A stretch of 64,000 bases of DNA from Bacteroidia bacterium (lineage in GTDB: Bacteria; Bacteroidota; Ignavibacteria; UBA10030). A program made the translations under genes and the position numbers. Below, in pieces: positions 1 through 8,049 of the stretch. The notes below the pieces were generated by a model. The model saw only the letters and a program-made list of their open reading frames with translations. It was not told where the DNA came from and searched no databases. The DNA lies in assembly GCA_022180565.1 (NCBI GenBank), contig BQML01000018.1:21738-85737 (forward strand), given 5' to 3'. The number at the start of each line of letters is the position of its first letter. The first letter of the stretch is position 1.

Positions 1-629
1 TTCACGCCGAGCCGTTCGTAATGACGTGCACAGGCAATGCCCGCAGCACCGGCTCCGCTGAAGACGACCTTGACATCGCCAATCTTCTTGCGCTGAATCT
101 CAAGAGCATTGAGGAGCGCCGCTCCGCTGATAATCGCGGTTCCGTGCTGATCGTCATGAAACACCGGGATGTTCATGATCTTCTTCAGCTCTTCCTCAAT
201 GAGGAAGCACTCCGGCGCCTTGATATCTTCGAGATTGATTCCGCCGAAGGTCGGTTCGAGGAGGCGCACAGCGTTGATGATTTCCTGCGGGTCGTGTGTA
301 TTGAGTTCGATGTCGAAAACATCGATGTCGGCAAATCTCTTAAACAGAATCCCCTTGCCTTCCATAACGGGCTTCCCGGCCAAAGCGCCGATGTCCCCCA
401 GTCCGAGCACGGCCGTGCCGTTGGACACCACCGCAACAAGATTTCCTTTGGCGGTGTAGAGGTATGCGTCATCGGGGTGTTCATGGATTTCGCGGCACGG
501 CTCCGCCACCCCGGGCGTATAGGCAAGCGAGAGGTCGCGCTGGGTTTGGCAAGGCTTTGACGGAACCACCTCAACCTTCCCCCGCCTTCCCTGAGCATGG
601 TAATCGAGCGCATCCTGTTTGCGGATCAT
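1..629 (-). CDS. maeB: Malic enzyme, N-terminal part (runs off the left edge)
   Basis: NAD(P)-dependent malic enzyme, oxidatively decarboxylating malate to pyruvate in the cytoplasm. About 209 N-terminal residues are visible, starting [11 protein letters not shown]; the rest lies left of the window. The family hallmark [15 protein letters not shown] sits near residue 35, followed by the malic domain ([32 protein letters not shown]) and the start of the Rossmann NAD-binding region ([10 protein letters not shown]). The ATG at 629 overlaps the upstream gene's TGA (ATGA), so translation is probably coupled. It is the last visible gene of the nifJ operon, which places pyruvate production from malate beside pyruvate oxidation. 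Whether a C-terminal phosphotransacetylase-like domain is present, as in MaeB, cannot be seen, so the symbol is tentative. Confidence 0.93.
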   Translation of the reverse strand, partial: MIRKQDALDYHAQGRRGKVEVVPSKPCQTQRDLSLAYTPGVAEPCREIHEHPDDAYLYTAKGNLVAVVSNGTAVLGLGDIGALAGKPVMEGKGILFKRFADIDVFDIELNTHDPQEIINAVRLLEPTFGGINLEDIKAPECFLIEEELKKIMNIPVFHDDQHGTAIISGAALLNALEIQRKKIGDVKVVFSGAGAAGIACARHYERLGV

Positions 630-1003
630 GGGTGTCTTCCTTCTTTCAATGTCGCGGGACTTGTTTTTCGTATGACCGACCCGCGACAGGTCGGGCACAC
701 GTCGCTCAGGGGACGATAACGCAACTGTCCTGCCGTCAGCGTCCGTCCGCACACACCGCATACCGGTAACCGGCCGTTCTCAGCGGAACGAAACCGTTCG
801 CGTATCACGCTCAACTGAGTGCCGGCCTGAATCTTGTCCGGGCACTCCTTCCCGGCGTACCGCAAACAAGGCTTGACGACCTGATCACAGGTACTGCAGA
901 TGAACTCCTCTCCGTCCAAGCTGTTGCAGAGAAATGGCGAGGACTCCATAGTCGTCAAGGTTGTCCGCCAGTGTCTGATCAGGATACACTTTTGGAGGCT
1001 CAT
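626..1003 (-). CDS. Small protein with Cys4 motif plus DksA/TraR-type zinc finger
   Basis: A 125-residue cytoplasmic protein starting at the ATG at 1003, which overlaps the upstream stop by 4 bases; an in-frame GTG/ATG further upstream would run deeper into the SDR gene. The N-terminal half has CSTC, then Cys after 6 residues, then Cys-Pro after 7 more, resembling the motif of the small Cys-repeat proteins encoded at 1944-2297 and 5984-6319. The C-terminal half has CGVC-x17-CPTC with the RPLSD segment between, the exact spacing of the DksA/TraR zinc finger. DksA-family proteins act in the RNA polymerase secondary channel, but the N-terminal coiled-coil of true DksA is missing, so that role is not claimed. 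It is cotranscribed between an SDR gene and malic enzyme. Confidence 0.75.
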   Translation of the reverse strand: MSLQKCILIRHWRTTLTTMESSPFLCNSLDGEEFICSTCDQVVKPCLRYAGKECPDKIQAGTQLSVIRERFRSAENGRLPVCGVCGRTLTAGQLRYRPLSDVCPTCRGSVIRKTSPATLKEGRHP

Positions 1004-1914
1004 GGTTCTTCCGAAAGCTCGGCAAGGCATTCTCTCGCACGCAGAAGTGGGCCTGCGGAGTCCTTGAACGGAACCCAGGATGACCAGATTGGGCCGAGCG
1101 CATGGAGGGTGATGCCGAATTCACGCGTCAATGGGGCAGGGTTGCCCACGGACCCCTGGATCATGAAGTCCACGAGCGCCGGGGTCAGGCCGGGAATGAC
1201 ACGCGAGAGAAACACGGCGAGCCGGACCGGCAAGTGGCTCATAGGCACGTCGGGATTCCTGTTGAGCAGCATCACAAGCTCGTTGATAGTCATGCGATCC
1301 GGCCCGCACAGCTCATAAACACCGGGCCTTCCGTTTTCCAAGGCACGGACGAGGACTTCTGCGACGTCCTCCCGAAAGACAGGAGCAACAATATTAAGGC
1401 CATTCCCAAGGATCTTCACCGGCTCGCCGTCGATCGACAGCAGAGCTTGCGCCGTCGGCCCCGGATCTTGCGGCGGACCTATGATGTGCGTAGAACGAAT
1501 GACCACCGTCGGAATCCTTGTTTCCCGCAGGATTCGTTCCGCTTCCCCTTTTGTCCGGAGATACTCGTTTTCTGACGTTTCATCGGCGTTCACCGTGCTC
1601 AGGACAATGATCCGTTTAACATTGGATCCCCGCGCCGCCGATGCCACCGCAGCCGCGGTCGCTACGTTTGAGCCATAGTACGTGTCCGAGGACTTCGGCA
1701 GGAGCGTTCCGGCAAGATGAATAACGGCGTCCGCGGTCTCGATAACGCGAACAGCCCTCGGATCGTCGAGCAAGGAAACGATGGTTTTCGCCGGACATTC
1801 CGGCCATGTTCGCCTTGCGATAACCGTCACGTCGGCTTTCGAACGCAGAAGTCTTTTCGTCACTGCCCGGCCCACCTGGCCGTTGGCACCCGTTATGACC
1901 ACCTTCGTCGCCAT
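1000..1914 (-). CDS. Atypical SDR / NmrA-like NAD(P)-binding protein
   Basis: 304 residues with an N-terminal Rossmann fold: VVITGANGQVGRAV at residues 5-18 is the glycine-rich dinucleotide loop, followed by VIHLAGTLL and a central IVLSTVNAD segment. It resembles the atypical short-chain dehydrogenases related to NDUFA9 and NmrA, which often bind NAD(P) as sensors or chaperones rather than catalyse. The canonical YxxxK is represented at best by EYLRTKGEAER. It lies in the nifJ operon, 29 bases after the small Cys protein, and overlaps the next gene by 4 bases. The substrate is unknown. Confidence 0.85.
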   Translation of the reverse strand: MATKVVITGANGQVGRAVTKRLLRSKADVTVIARRTWPECPAKTIVSLLDDPRAVRVIETADAVIHLAGTLLPKSSDTYYGSNVATAAAVASAARGSNVKRIIVLSTVNADETSENEYLRTKGEAERILRETRIPTVVIRSTHIIGPPQDPGPTAQALLSIDGEPVKILGNGLNIVAPVFREDVAEVLVRALENGRPGVYELCGPDRMTINELVMLLNRNPDVPMSHLPVRLAVFLSRVIPGLTPALVDFMIQGSVGNPAPLTREFGITLHALGPIWSSWVPFKDSAGPLLRARECLAELSEEP

Positions 1915-1943
1915 AGCGCTCTCAGATGTCGTCGGTCACCGCC

Positions 1944-2297
1944 TCATTGGACATTCGCCCGGAGCCGCAGAGAAGAGTTCTTCGCTTTCAATTCCTCCAC
2001 AGCCTCCGCAATCACAGGGAGAAACTTTGAAAACCAATCCATGTCCTCGCCGGGGATCTGTTCCGCCTCGGAGGCTTCGCCTTTTCTGGATTCCATCTCG
2101 GACAGGAACTGCTGGAAGTACGCCACGAGGGACGGGCTCTTCCCCGTGAGGACTGCATCCAGCGCTTGCGGTAAGAACCTGTTAAGGGGACAGTCCTTCC
2201 AGTCGCCGGATCCACACACACCCATGCCGGAAGGATAAAGACAATCCGTGCACACCGCCGTCCGAACGGCCGCCTCCATATCTGACATCCGCTTCAT
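1944..2297 (-). CDS. Small Cys-motif protein (single copy of the motif)
   Basis: 117 residues, no signal peptide or membrane segment. Near the N-terminus is CTDC-x8-C-x7-CPL followed by LPQALDAV; the same C-x2-C-x(7,8)-C-x7-C-[AP]-L unit occurs twice in each of the proteins encoded at 5984-6319 and 34638-34964. The C-terminal half is acidic and helical without cysteines. Its ATG at 2297 overlaps the nifJ stop codon (ATGA), so it is probably made in step with NifJ. The four Cys suggest a bound metal or a redox centre; the spacing is not that of a standard 4Fe-4S ferredoxin. I do not recognise a named family. Confidence 0.8.
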   Translation of the reverse strand: MKRMSDMEAAVRTAVCTDCLYPSGMGVCGSGDWKDCPLNRFLPQALDAVLTGKSPSLVAYFQQFLSEMESRKGEASEAEQIPGEDMDWFSKFLPVIAEAVEELKAKNSSLRLRANVQ

Positions 2298-5200
2298 TGG
2301 GTCCCTCCTTTTTTTGTTGTTCCCGACTCCGCGCCGTTTTGCGGTCTTCGGGTGACCGCAAGGTTCTCGTACATCCTCCAGCGTTCCTCAATATCATGCT
2401 GTTCGAGTTCTGCAAGCGTGTGTGCGCGTTCGGGATCCAATTTCTGGAGAATCTTGAAACGATCCTCACGCGCCATGAACTCGCTCACCGGCAACTTGGG
2501 TGCTTTGGAATCCAACGTGAACGGATTCTTGCCGTCGGCCTGAAGCTTGGGATTGTAGCGGAAGAGCGGCCAGTATCCGGTGTCCACTGCAAGTTTCTGA
2601 TTGGTCACGCCCTGGCTCATGTCCAGCCCATGCGCAATGCAGTGGGCATAGGCAATGATCAGGGACGGGCCATTAAACTTTTCCGCCTCCATGAACGCCC
2701 GGACTGTCTGTGCATCGTTGGCTCCCATCGCAACACGCGCGACGTACACGTTTCCGTACGACATGGCCATGAGAGCCAAGTCCTTCTTTGCCGTGGGTTT
2801 GCCCCCTGCGGCGAATTTGGCAACCGCCGAACGCGGAGTAGACTTCGACATCTGCCCACCCGTATTCGAATACACCTCCGTGTCCAGAACCAGAATGTTG
2901 ACATTCTTGCCGGAGGCAAGTACGTGGTCAAGGCCGCCGAATCCGATATCGTAGGCCCATCCGTCCCCACCGATGATCCAGATACTTCGTGTGACCAGAG
3001 TATCGGCCACCTCCAGAAGGTTCCTCGCGTCGGGGGTATCGATGACGCGCAATCGTTCCTTCAGCTCAGTCACCCGCTCCCTCTGCTCATAGATCCCTGC
3101 CTCATCGGACTGGTCCGCATTCAAAATGGCATCCGCAAGGTCCTGGCCGATCTGACCGGCCATTCGAGCGAGGAGTTCGCGGGCGTACTCATTCAGCTTG
3201 TCGGTCGTCGCCCTTATTCCGAGGCCGAACTCCGCGTTATCCTCGAAGAGCGAATTGGACCACGCGGGGCCCCTCCCGTCGCGGTTTTTGGTATAGGGAG
3301 TGGTCGGGAGATTGCCCCCGTAGATCGAGGAGCATCCGGTGGCATTGGCAATGATCGCTCTGTCGCCGAAGAGCTGGGTGACAAGCTTCACATAGGGAGT
3401 TTCACCACAGCCACTGCAGGCTCCCGAAAATTCGAAGAGCGGCTCGAAGAACTGCGATCCCTTCACGGTATCGGCCTTGATCATTCGCCGGTCGATGTCG
3501 GGAAGGTTGAGAAAGAACTTGAAGTTCTCCCGCTCTTGTTCCCGCAGCGGCGGCTGGGGTTTCATGTTCAGCGCCTTGATCGCCGGATCCGTCTTGCTGC
3601 GCGCGGGACAAATTTCGACGCATAATTGGCACCCTGTGCAATCCTCCGGCGCCACCTGCACGGTGTACCCGGCCTCGCCAAATTCCTTGCCTTTGTACTC
3701 CATGGACTTGAACGACGGCGGGGCATTCACCAGCAACGCGGGATCATAGGCCTTGACGCGAATGGCGGCGTGCGGACAGATCATCGCGCACTTGTTGCAT
3801 TGAATGCAGAGATCGCTCTCCCACACGGGAATTTCCAGAGCGATGTTGCACTTCTCCCATTTCGCCGTGCCGGTCGGAAATGTGCCGTCAACGGGCAACG
3901 AACCTACCGAGAGAGAGTCTCCCCGCCCGGCGATCATGGCCGCCGTCACCCTCTTGACAAACTCGTCCGCTTCATCCGGCACAGGCGGCGGAAGCTCGAT
4001 TTCGCTTGTAGCACGCTCCGGAATGCGGACCTCGTGCAGGTTATCGACCGCAGCGTCCACAGCGCTGTAGTTCTGCCGAATGACCTGCTCTCCCTTCTTC
4101 CCGTACGTTTTCTTGATAGCTTCCTTGATTTTCGCGATTGCCTCGTCACGGGGAAGAATTCCGGCAAGGGCGAAGAAACATGTTTGCATGATCGTATTGA
4201 TTCGTCCACCCATTCCCGTTTCCCGCGCAACCCTGTACGCATCGATCACATACAGTTTGAGATTTTTTTCGATGATCTCTTCCTGAATGGGCTTCGGCAA
4301 ATGATCCCACACCTCCGAAGGACCGTAGGGAGTATTGAGGAGGAATGTTGCTCCCGGTGCCGCGCTCTGGAGAACGTCGAATTTCTCCAGCAGGAACCAC
4401 TGGTGACATCCGACGAAATTCGCGCTGGTGACGAGGTACGTGGACCTGATCGGTCGCGGCCCGAATCTCAGGTGAGAGGTGGTTGTCGTCCCGGACTTTT
4501 TGGAATCATACACAAAATATCCCTGCGCATACAGATCGGTCCCCTCCCCGATGATCTTGATCGAGTTCTTGTTGGCACTTACTGTGCCGTCGGAACCGAG
4601 TCCGTAGAAAACGGCGCGCACAACGTCGGGAGACTCAATCGTAAAGGCCGGATCGAACGGCAAGCTTGTCATGGTCACGTCATCATCAATGCCGATCGTG
4701 AAGTGATTCTTGGGGAACTTCTTCTTGAGCTCATCGAACACCGCTTTGACCATAGCAGGAGTGAATTCCTTGGAGGAGAGGCCGTAGCGGCCGCCAACGA
4801 CCCGGGGAAACGCCTCAAAGGGCATACTGCCGTCCATAGTGCCCTCGGCGAGGGCGGCCAAGACATCGGTGTAGAGGGGCTCACCCGCCGCACCAGGTTC
4901 CTTGGTCCGGTCCAGCACCGCAATCGACCGAACCGTGCGGGGCAAGGCTTTCAGGAAACGTTCCACCGAGAAGGGGCGAAAGAGCCTTACCTTGAGCAAG
5001 CCAACGCGTTCACCCAACGACTGGAGGTACTCGACCGTTTCCTGTGCGGTCTCCGCCCCTGAGCCCATCATGATGATCACCCTCTCGGCTTCGGGATCCC
5101 CGTAATAATCAAAGAGGTTGTACCGGCGGCCGACAACTTCGGCGAAACGGTCCATAACACTCTGAACGATGGCAGGACACGCGGCATAGTAAGGGTTCAC

Positions 5201-5944
5201 TGCCTCCCTCATCTGAAAGAAGACGTCCGGATTCTGCGCCGATCCCCGAAGAACGGGGCGTTCCGGTGTCAGGGCCCTGCGCCGGTGCTCGCGCACGAGC
5301 TCTTCATCAATCATGGCCCTGAGATCGTCATCGTCCAGCGGACGGATCTTCATAACCTCGTGCGACGTTCTGAAACCGTCGAAAAAATGCAAAAACGGAA
5401 CGCGCGCCTCCAGCGTTGCGGCATGTGCGATAAGTGCGAGATCCATCACTTCCTGAACGGAGTTCGACGCGAGCATGGCCCACCCTGTGGACCGGGCAGC
5501 CATCACATCGCTATGGTCGCCGAAAATCGATAGTGCATGGGTCGCAACTGTTCGGGCCGCAATGTGAAAAACAGTCGGGGTCAGCTCGCCGGCAATCTTG
5601 AACATGTTCGGAATCATGAGCAGAAGGCCTTGCGACGCGGTGAACGTTGTTGACAGCGCACCGGCCTGCAGGGCGCCATGGACGGCCCCGGCCGCGCCGG
5701 CTTCGCTCTGCATTTCAATGACGGTCGGCACTGTGCCCCAGATGTTTGTCCTTCCCTGCGATGACCATTCATCGGCCCATTCACCCATAGCCGAAGAAGG
5801 CGTGATAGGATAGATCGCGATGACCTCGCTCAACCTGTGAGCCACCGAGGCAGCCGCTTCGTTGCCGTCAATGGTGATCGTCTCCTGCTTTTCCGGTGCT
5901 TCGTTTTCAAGAACCTCTTCCGGCGTTTGTTGTGACGTCTTCAT
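2294..5944 (-). CDS. nifJ: Pyruvate:ferredoxin (flavodoxin) oxidoreductase
   Basis: Single-chain PFOR of 1216 residues, the usual length. It catalyses reversible oxidation of pyruvate plus CoA to acetyl-CoA and CO2, reducing ferredoxin or flavodoxin, in the cytoplasm. The pyruvate-binding domain begins with YPITPSSAMGEWADEW near residue 45. Two ferredoxin-type 4Fe-4S clusters are marked by CIQCNKCAMICP and CTGCQLCVEICP near residues 690-760. A further cluster and the TPP domain follow (ACSGCGETPYVKL, NATGCSSIYGG, GGDGWAYDIGFGG). The ATG at 5944 follows an AAGGAAG ribosome site. It is expected to be expressed from the -24/-12 promoter at 6351-6365 together with its small Cys-rich neighbours and malic enzyme. 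Confidence 0.98.
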   Translation of the reverse strand: MKTSQQTPEEVLENEAPEKQETITIDGNEAAASVAHRLSEVIAIYPITPSSAMGEWADEWSSQGRTNIWGTVPTVIEMQSEAGAAGAVHGALQAGALSTTFTASQGLLLMIPNMFKIAGELTPTVFHIAARTVATHALSIFGDHSDVMAARSTGWAMLASNSVQEVMDLALIAHAATLEARVPFLHFFDGFRTSHEVMKIRPLDDDDLRAMIDEELVREHRRRALTPERPVLRGSAQNPDVFFQMREAVNPYYAACPAIVQSVMDRFAEVVGRRYNLFDYYGDPEAERVIIMMGSGAETAQETVEYLQSLGERVGLLKVRLFRPFSVERFLKALPRTVRSIAVLDRTKEPGAAGEPLYTDVLAALAEGTMDGSMPFEAFPRVVGGRYGLSSKEFTPAMVKAVFDELKKKFPKNHFTIGIDDDVTMTSLPFDPAFTIESPDVVRAVFYGLGSDGTVSANKNSIKIIGEGTDLYAQGYFVYDSKKSGTTTTSHLRFGPRPIRSTYLVTSANFVGCHQWFLLEKFDVLQSAAPGATFLLNTPYGPSEVWDHLPKPIQEEIIEKNLKLYVIDAYRVARETGMGGRINTIMQTCFFALAGILPRDEAIAKIKEAIKKTYGKKGEQVIRQNYSAVDAAVDNLHEVRIPERATSEIELPPPVPDEADEFVKRVTAAMIAGRGDSLSVGSLPVDGTFPTGTAKWEKCNIALEIPVWESDLCIQCNKCAMICPHAAIRVKAYDPALLVNAPPSFKSMEYKGKEFGEAGYTVQVAPEDCTGCQLCVEICPARSKTDPAIKALNMKPQPPLREQERENFKFFLNLPDIDRRMIKADTVKGSQFFEPLFEFSGACSGCGETPYVKLVTQLFGDRAIIANATGCSSIYGGNLPTTPYTKNRDGRGPAWSNSLFEDNAEFGLGIRATTDKLNEYARELLARMAGQIGQDLADAILNADQSDEAGIYEQRERVTELKERLRVIDTPDARNLLEVADTLVTRSIWIIGGDGWAYDIGFGGLDHVLASGKNVNILVLDTEVYSNTGGQMSKSTPRSAVAKFAAGGKPTAKKDLALMAMSYGNVYVARVAMGANDAQTVRAFMEAEKFNGPSLIIAYAHCIAHGLDMSQGVTNQKLAVDTGYWPLFRYNPKLQADGKNPFTLDSKAPKLPVSEFMAREDRFKILQKLDPERAHTLAELEQHDIEERWRMYENLAVTRRPQNGAESGTTKKGGTQ

Positions 5945-5983
5945 GATTCTTCCTTTTCAGAGACCCCTCGTGAATTCAACAAT

Positions 5984-6319
5984 TCATTGCGCGTTCGTGA
6001 ACGTTCCCAGGTGCACCTCGTCAATCACATCCAGCACCAGGGGGTAATACCGATCCAGGGCACACTCGAGCGTACTACGCAGAATACAGGAACCATCATC
6101 AAGCTGGTGGACACAGCGAGAGCAAATGCCTGCTCTCAGAGCATTCACGGAATCCTCGTAGGAGCCGCCCTGGGTTTCCCGTGCAATCCGAACAATCTCC
6201 GGAAGCGATTCTTTGAGCGCACAAGTGAGCGTCGAAGGCAATCTGCAGTTGCCCCTGCCATCTCCATCGATGCACTTCCGGCAAACCTTTTCCTGAATCA
6301 GACTCCAGTATTGTTCCAT
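5984..6319 (-). CDS. Small Cys-rich protein with two repeats, leader gene of nifJ operon
   Basis: 111 residues made of two copies of one unit. The first is CRKC-x8-C-x7-CAL (residues about 13-34), followed by ESLPEIVRIA. The second is CSRC-x8-C-x7-CAL (about 63-84), followed by RYYPLVLDVI. No signal peptide, so cytoplasmic. It is the first gene behind the sigma-54-type promoter, with a strong AAGGAGG ribosome site, and lies 39 bases before nifJ. Its closest visible relative is at 34638-34964. Eight Cys in two sets of four suggest metal or cluster binding, and the position suggests a partner, assembly or electron-transfer role for PFOR; this is inference. No named family is recognised. Confidence 0.85.
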   Translation of the reverse strand: MEQYWSLIQEKVCRKCIDGDGRGNCRLPSTLTCALKESLPEIVRIARETQGGSYEDSVNALRAGICSRCVHQLDDGSCILRSTLECALDRYYPLVLDVIDEVHLGTFTNAQ

Positions 6320-6350
6320 GGCCGTCCTCCTTACACTCTTTTCGCCTGAC

Positions 6351-6365
6351 GCAATTACCGTTCCA
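6351..6365 (-). promoter_or_regulatory. Sigma-54-type promoter of the Cys-repeat/nifJ operon
   Basis: On the minus strand the sequence reads TGGAAC-GGTAA-TTGC, one base off the TGGCAC-N5-TTGC consensus, with GG and GC ten bases apart. The predicted transcription start is near 6340, leaving a leader of about 20 bases that contains the AAGGAGG ribosome site of the gene starting at 6319. Confidence 0.65.
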
Positions 6366-6438
6366 CCGCCGGGCGCGGCCCACCACCCTCTCTTTTTTCC
6401 ATGGAATCAGTTGTTTTGTCTCAATTGATATTGAATTC

Positions 6439-6454
6439 GGGAATACATCTTCCC
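6439..6454. promoter_or_regulatory. Inverted GGGAA/TTCCC half-sites
   Basis: GGGAA-N6-TTCCC carries the same half-site as the shared activator box but in the outward arrangement. It sits about 80-90 bases upstream of the minus-strand sigma-54-type promoter. It may be a second, weaker binding site or chance. Confidence 0.35.
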
Positions 6455-6507
6455 TTTTTTGCAAAAGGGGGCGTCATCCCGGATATCACTCCGCATTTCA
6501 GGATTCG

Positions 6508-6523
6508 TTCCTGATTTTGGGAA
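6508..6523 (+). promoter_or_regulatory. Candidate activator (enhancer) box, copy 1
   Basis: TTCCTGATTTTGGGAA fits the pattern TTCYNRNNTYTGGGAA shared with boxes at 9452, 15033 and 28820. It lies about 175 bases upstream of the predicted start of the nifJ operon, a normal enhancer distance for an NtrC-type activator, and also just upstream of the kinase-activator genes. Confidence 0.6.
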
Positions 6524-6545
6524 GATTCGGTCGTTCTTCTCATTC

Positions 6546-6574
6546 TTGAGAAATTTCATGTGTATATTTAAACT
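6546..6574 (+). promoter_or_regulatory. Sigma-70-like promoter for the kinase/activator pair
   Basis: TTGAGA and TAAACT are separated by 17 bases, close to the TTGACA/TATAAT consensus, about 70 bases upstream of the kinase start. The activator box at 6508-6523 lies just upstream, so feedback on this promoter is possible. Confidence 0.4.
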
Positions 6575-6642
6575 GGGTATCTTCAACGGGCGGCATTCTC
6601 AATTCTGAAAACGTGGCACATGGATTGCAGGGTTATTCTACT

Positions 6643-8049
6643 ATGACGGTACCGATTTCACGATATGGTCGTGTTTTCGACCTCCTTCCGGAAATGATCT
6701 TTATCCTTCAGGATGGGGTCATCGTTGATCACAATCCTGCGGCGTCGGACGGGACGGGGTACAGACCGGAGGTGCTCAACGGCCTGCGGGCAGAACGACT
6801 TGCCGCTGAGACGTATCGCGGGGAGTTTGCAAGCCTCATTGCTTCCCAGACTCAGGAGCGGAAGTGTGAGATGGTGTTTGAGAGAGCCGACGGCTCGCCT
6901 TTTGATGCCGATCTTACGATCCGAACTCTTGCTACACCGGAGAGGGTGCTGAAGATCCTGTTCGTGAATGACATCACGGAACAAAAGAAGAAGGAATTGG
7001 ACCTCCTCAGATTCTCCAACGTCATTCACCACACAATCAATCCAATCCAGATCACCGATGCGACGGGCGTCATGGTGTACGTGAACCCGGCCTTTGAACG
7101 CGCGAGCGGATACAAGGCCGAAGAGCTCATTGGCCGGAATCCCAACGTTCTCAGCAGTGGAAAACACACGAAGGAATTCTGGCGGAAGGTGTGGAGTGAA
7201 ATTCTTGAGGGGAGGATGTGGGTAGGAGAAATTGAGAACCGGAGGAAAGATGGGTCATTGCTGCAGGTCGAGTTGGTGATCTCCCCGATCATCGATCCCC
7301 AGGGGAAAGTCGTCGGATTCATGGGGGCGCATCGTGACATCACGCATCAGAAAGAGCTCGAGCGTCAGCTCGTCCGCTCACAGAGAATGGAGAGCATCGG
7401 GACGCTGGCCGCAGGCATTGCCCACGAAGTAGGCAATCCCCTCACGTCGATCTCCTCCCTGGTCCAGGTGATTCTCCGGACGACGCAGGACGAGTTTGCG
7501 AAAGAGAAGCTGGAGTTAATCAAGAATCAGATCAACCGCATTACACGCATCATAAGAGATCTCGTAGATTTTTCCCGACCCTCGAGTTACGTGGTGAAGC
7601 CGACGGAGATCAACGAGGTTCTTCGGGACGCCTTGAACATTGTCCAGTACGGCAAGAAAGTCAAACACATCCATTTCGATGTTCAGCTCAATGCCGGCCT
7701 TCCCAAGATCAATATCGTCCCCGATCAGTTGGTCCAGGTGTTCATCAATATTCTCATGAACGCGGTCGATGCTCTTGACGGCATCCCCGGTACGATCCGC
7801 CTTGCCACGGAGTTGACAGGCAAGGAGGTGCGCGTGGTGGTCGCCGACACTGGTCGTGGAATCGATCCGGCCGACCTCGAAAAGGTGTTCGAGCCCTTCT
7901 TTTCCACCAAGGAAGTCGGAAAAGGGACGGGGCTCGGACTCTGGGTCAGTTACGGCATCGTGAAGAATTTCGGGGGAGAGATAACCGTCGAGAGCACCCC
8001 CGGCAAGGGGAGCACGTTTGTCATCACACTTCCAACCAGAGGTGAATAG
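6643..8049 (+). CDS. Soluble PAS-domain sensor histidine kinase
   Basis: 468 residues from the ATG at 6643; an in-frame GTG at 6613 would add 10 residues, and neither start has a strong ribosome site. Order: PAS 1 (about 5-110), PAS 2 with PAC (about 125-235, GRNPNVLSSGKH being typical), HisKA with phosphoacceptor His261 in AGIAHEVGNPLTS, and HATPase with the N-box NILMNAVDAL, DTGRGID and GTGLGLW. No membrane segment, so it senses an internal signal, possibly redox or ligand through its PAS domains. The next gene, an NtrC-type regulator, begins on the base after this stop codon, so they form a two-component pair. It resembles NtrB-type kinases. Confidence 0.93.
   Translation: MTVPISRYGRVFDLLPEMIFILQDGVIVDHNPAASDGTGYRPEVLNGLRAERLAAETYRGEFASLIASQTQERKCEMVFERADGSPFDADLTIRTLATPERVLKILFVNDITEQKKKELDLLRFSNVIHHTINPIQITDATGVMVYVNPAFERASGYKAEELIGRNPNVLSSGKHTKEFWRKVWSEILEGRMWVGEIENRRKDGSLLQVELVISPIIDPQGKVVGFMGAHRDITHQKELERQLVRSQRMESIGTLAAGIAHEVGNPLTSISSLVQVILRTTQDEFAKEKLELIKNQINRITRIIRDLVDFSRPSSYVVKPTEINEVLRDALNIVQYGKKVKHIHFDVQLNAGLPKINIVPDQLVQVFINILMNAVDALDGIPGTIRLATELTGKEVRVVVADTGRGIDPADLEKVFEPFFSTKEVGKGTGLGLWVSYGIVKNFGGEITVESTPGKGSTFVITLPTRGE

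Larger units (their letters stand above)
6320..6642. other. Divergent regulatory region between nifJ operon and kinase gene
   Basis: This spacer of about 320 bases holds the minus-strand -24/-12 promoter, two candidate activator boxes (6439-6454 and 6508-6523) and a plus-strand sigma-70-like promoter (6546-6574) for the histidine kinase gene. No further gene is seen in it. Confidence 0.6.

Noticed and set aside
2297..5062. Long plus-strand open frames opposite nifJ (442 and 478 codons)
   Set aside because: They are antisense shadows of a highly conserved gene with strong third-position bias; they have no domain features.
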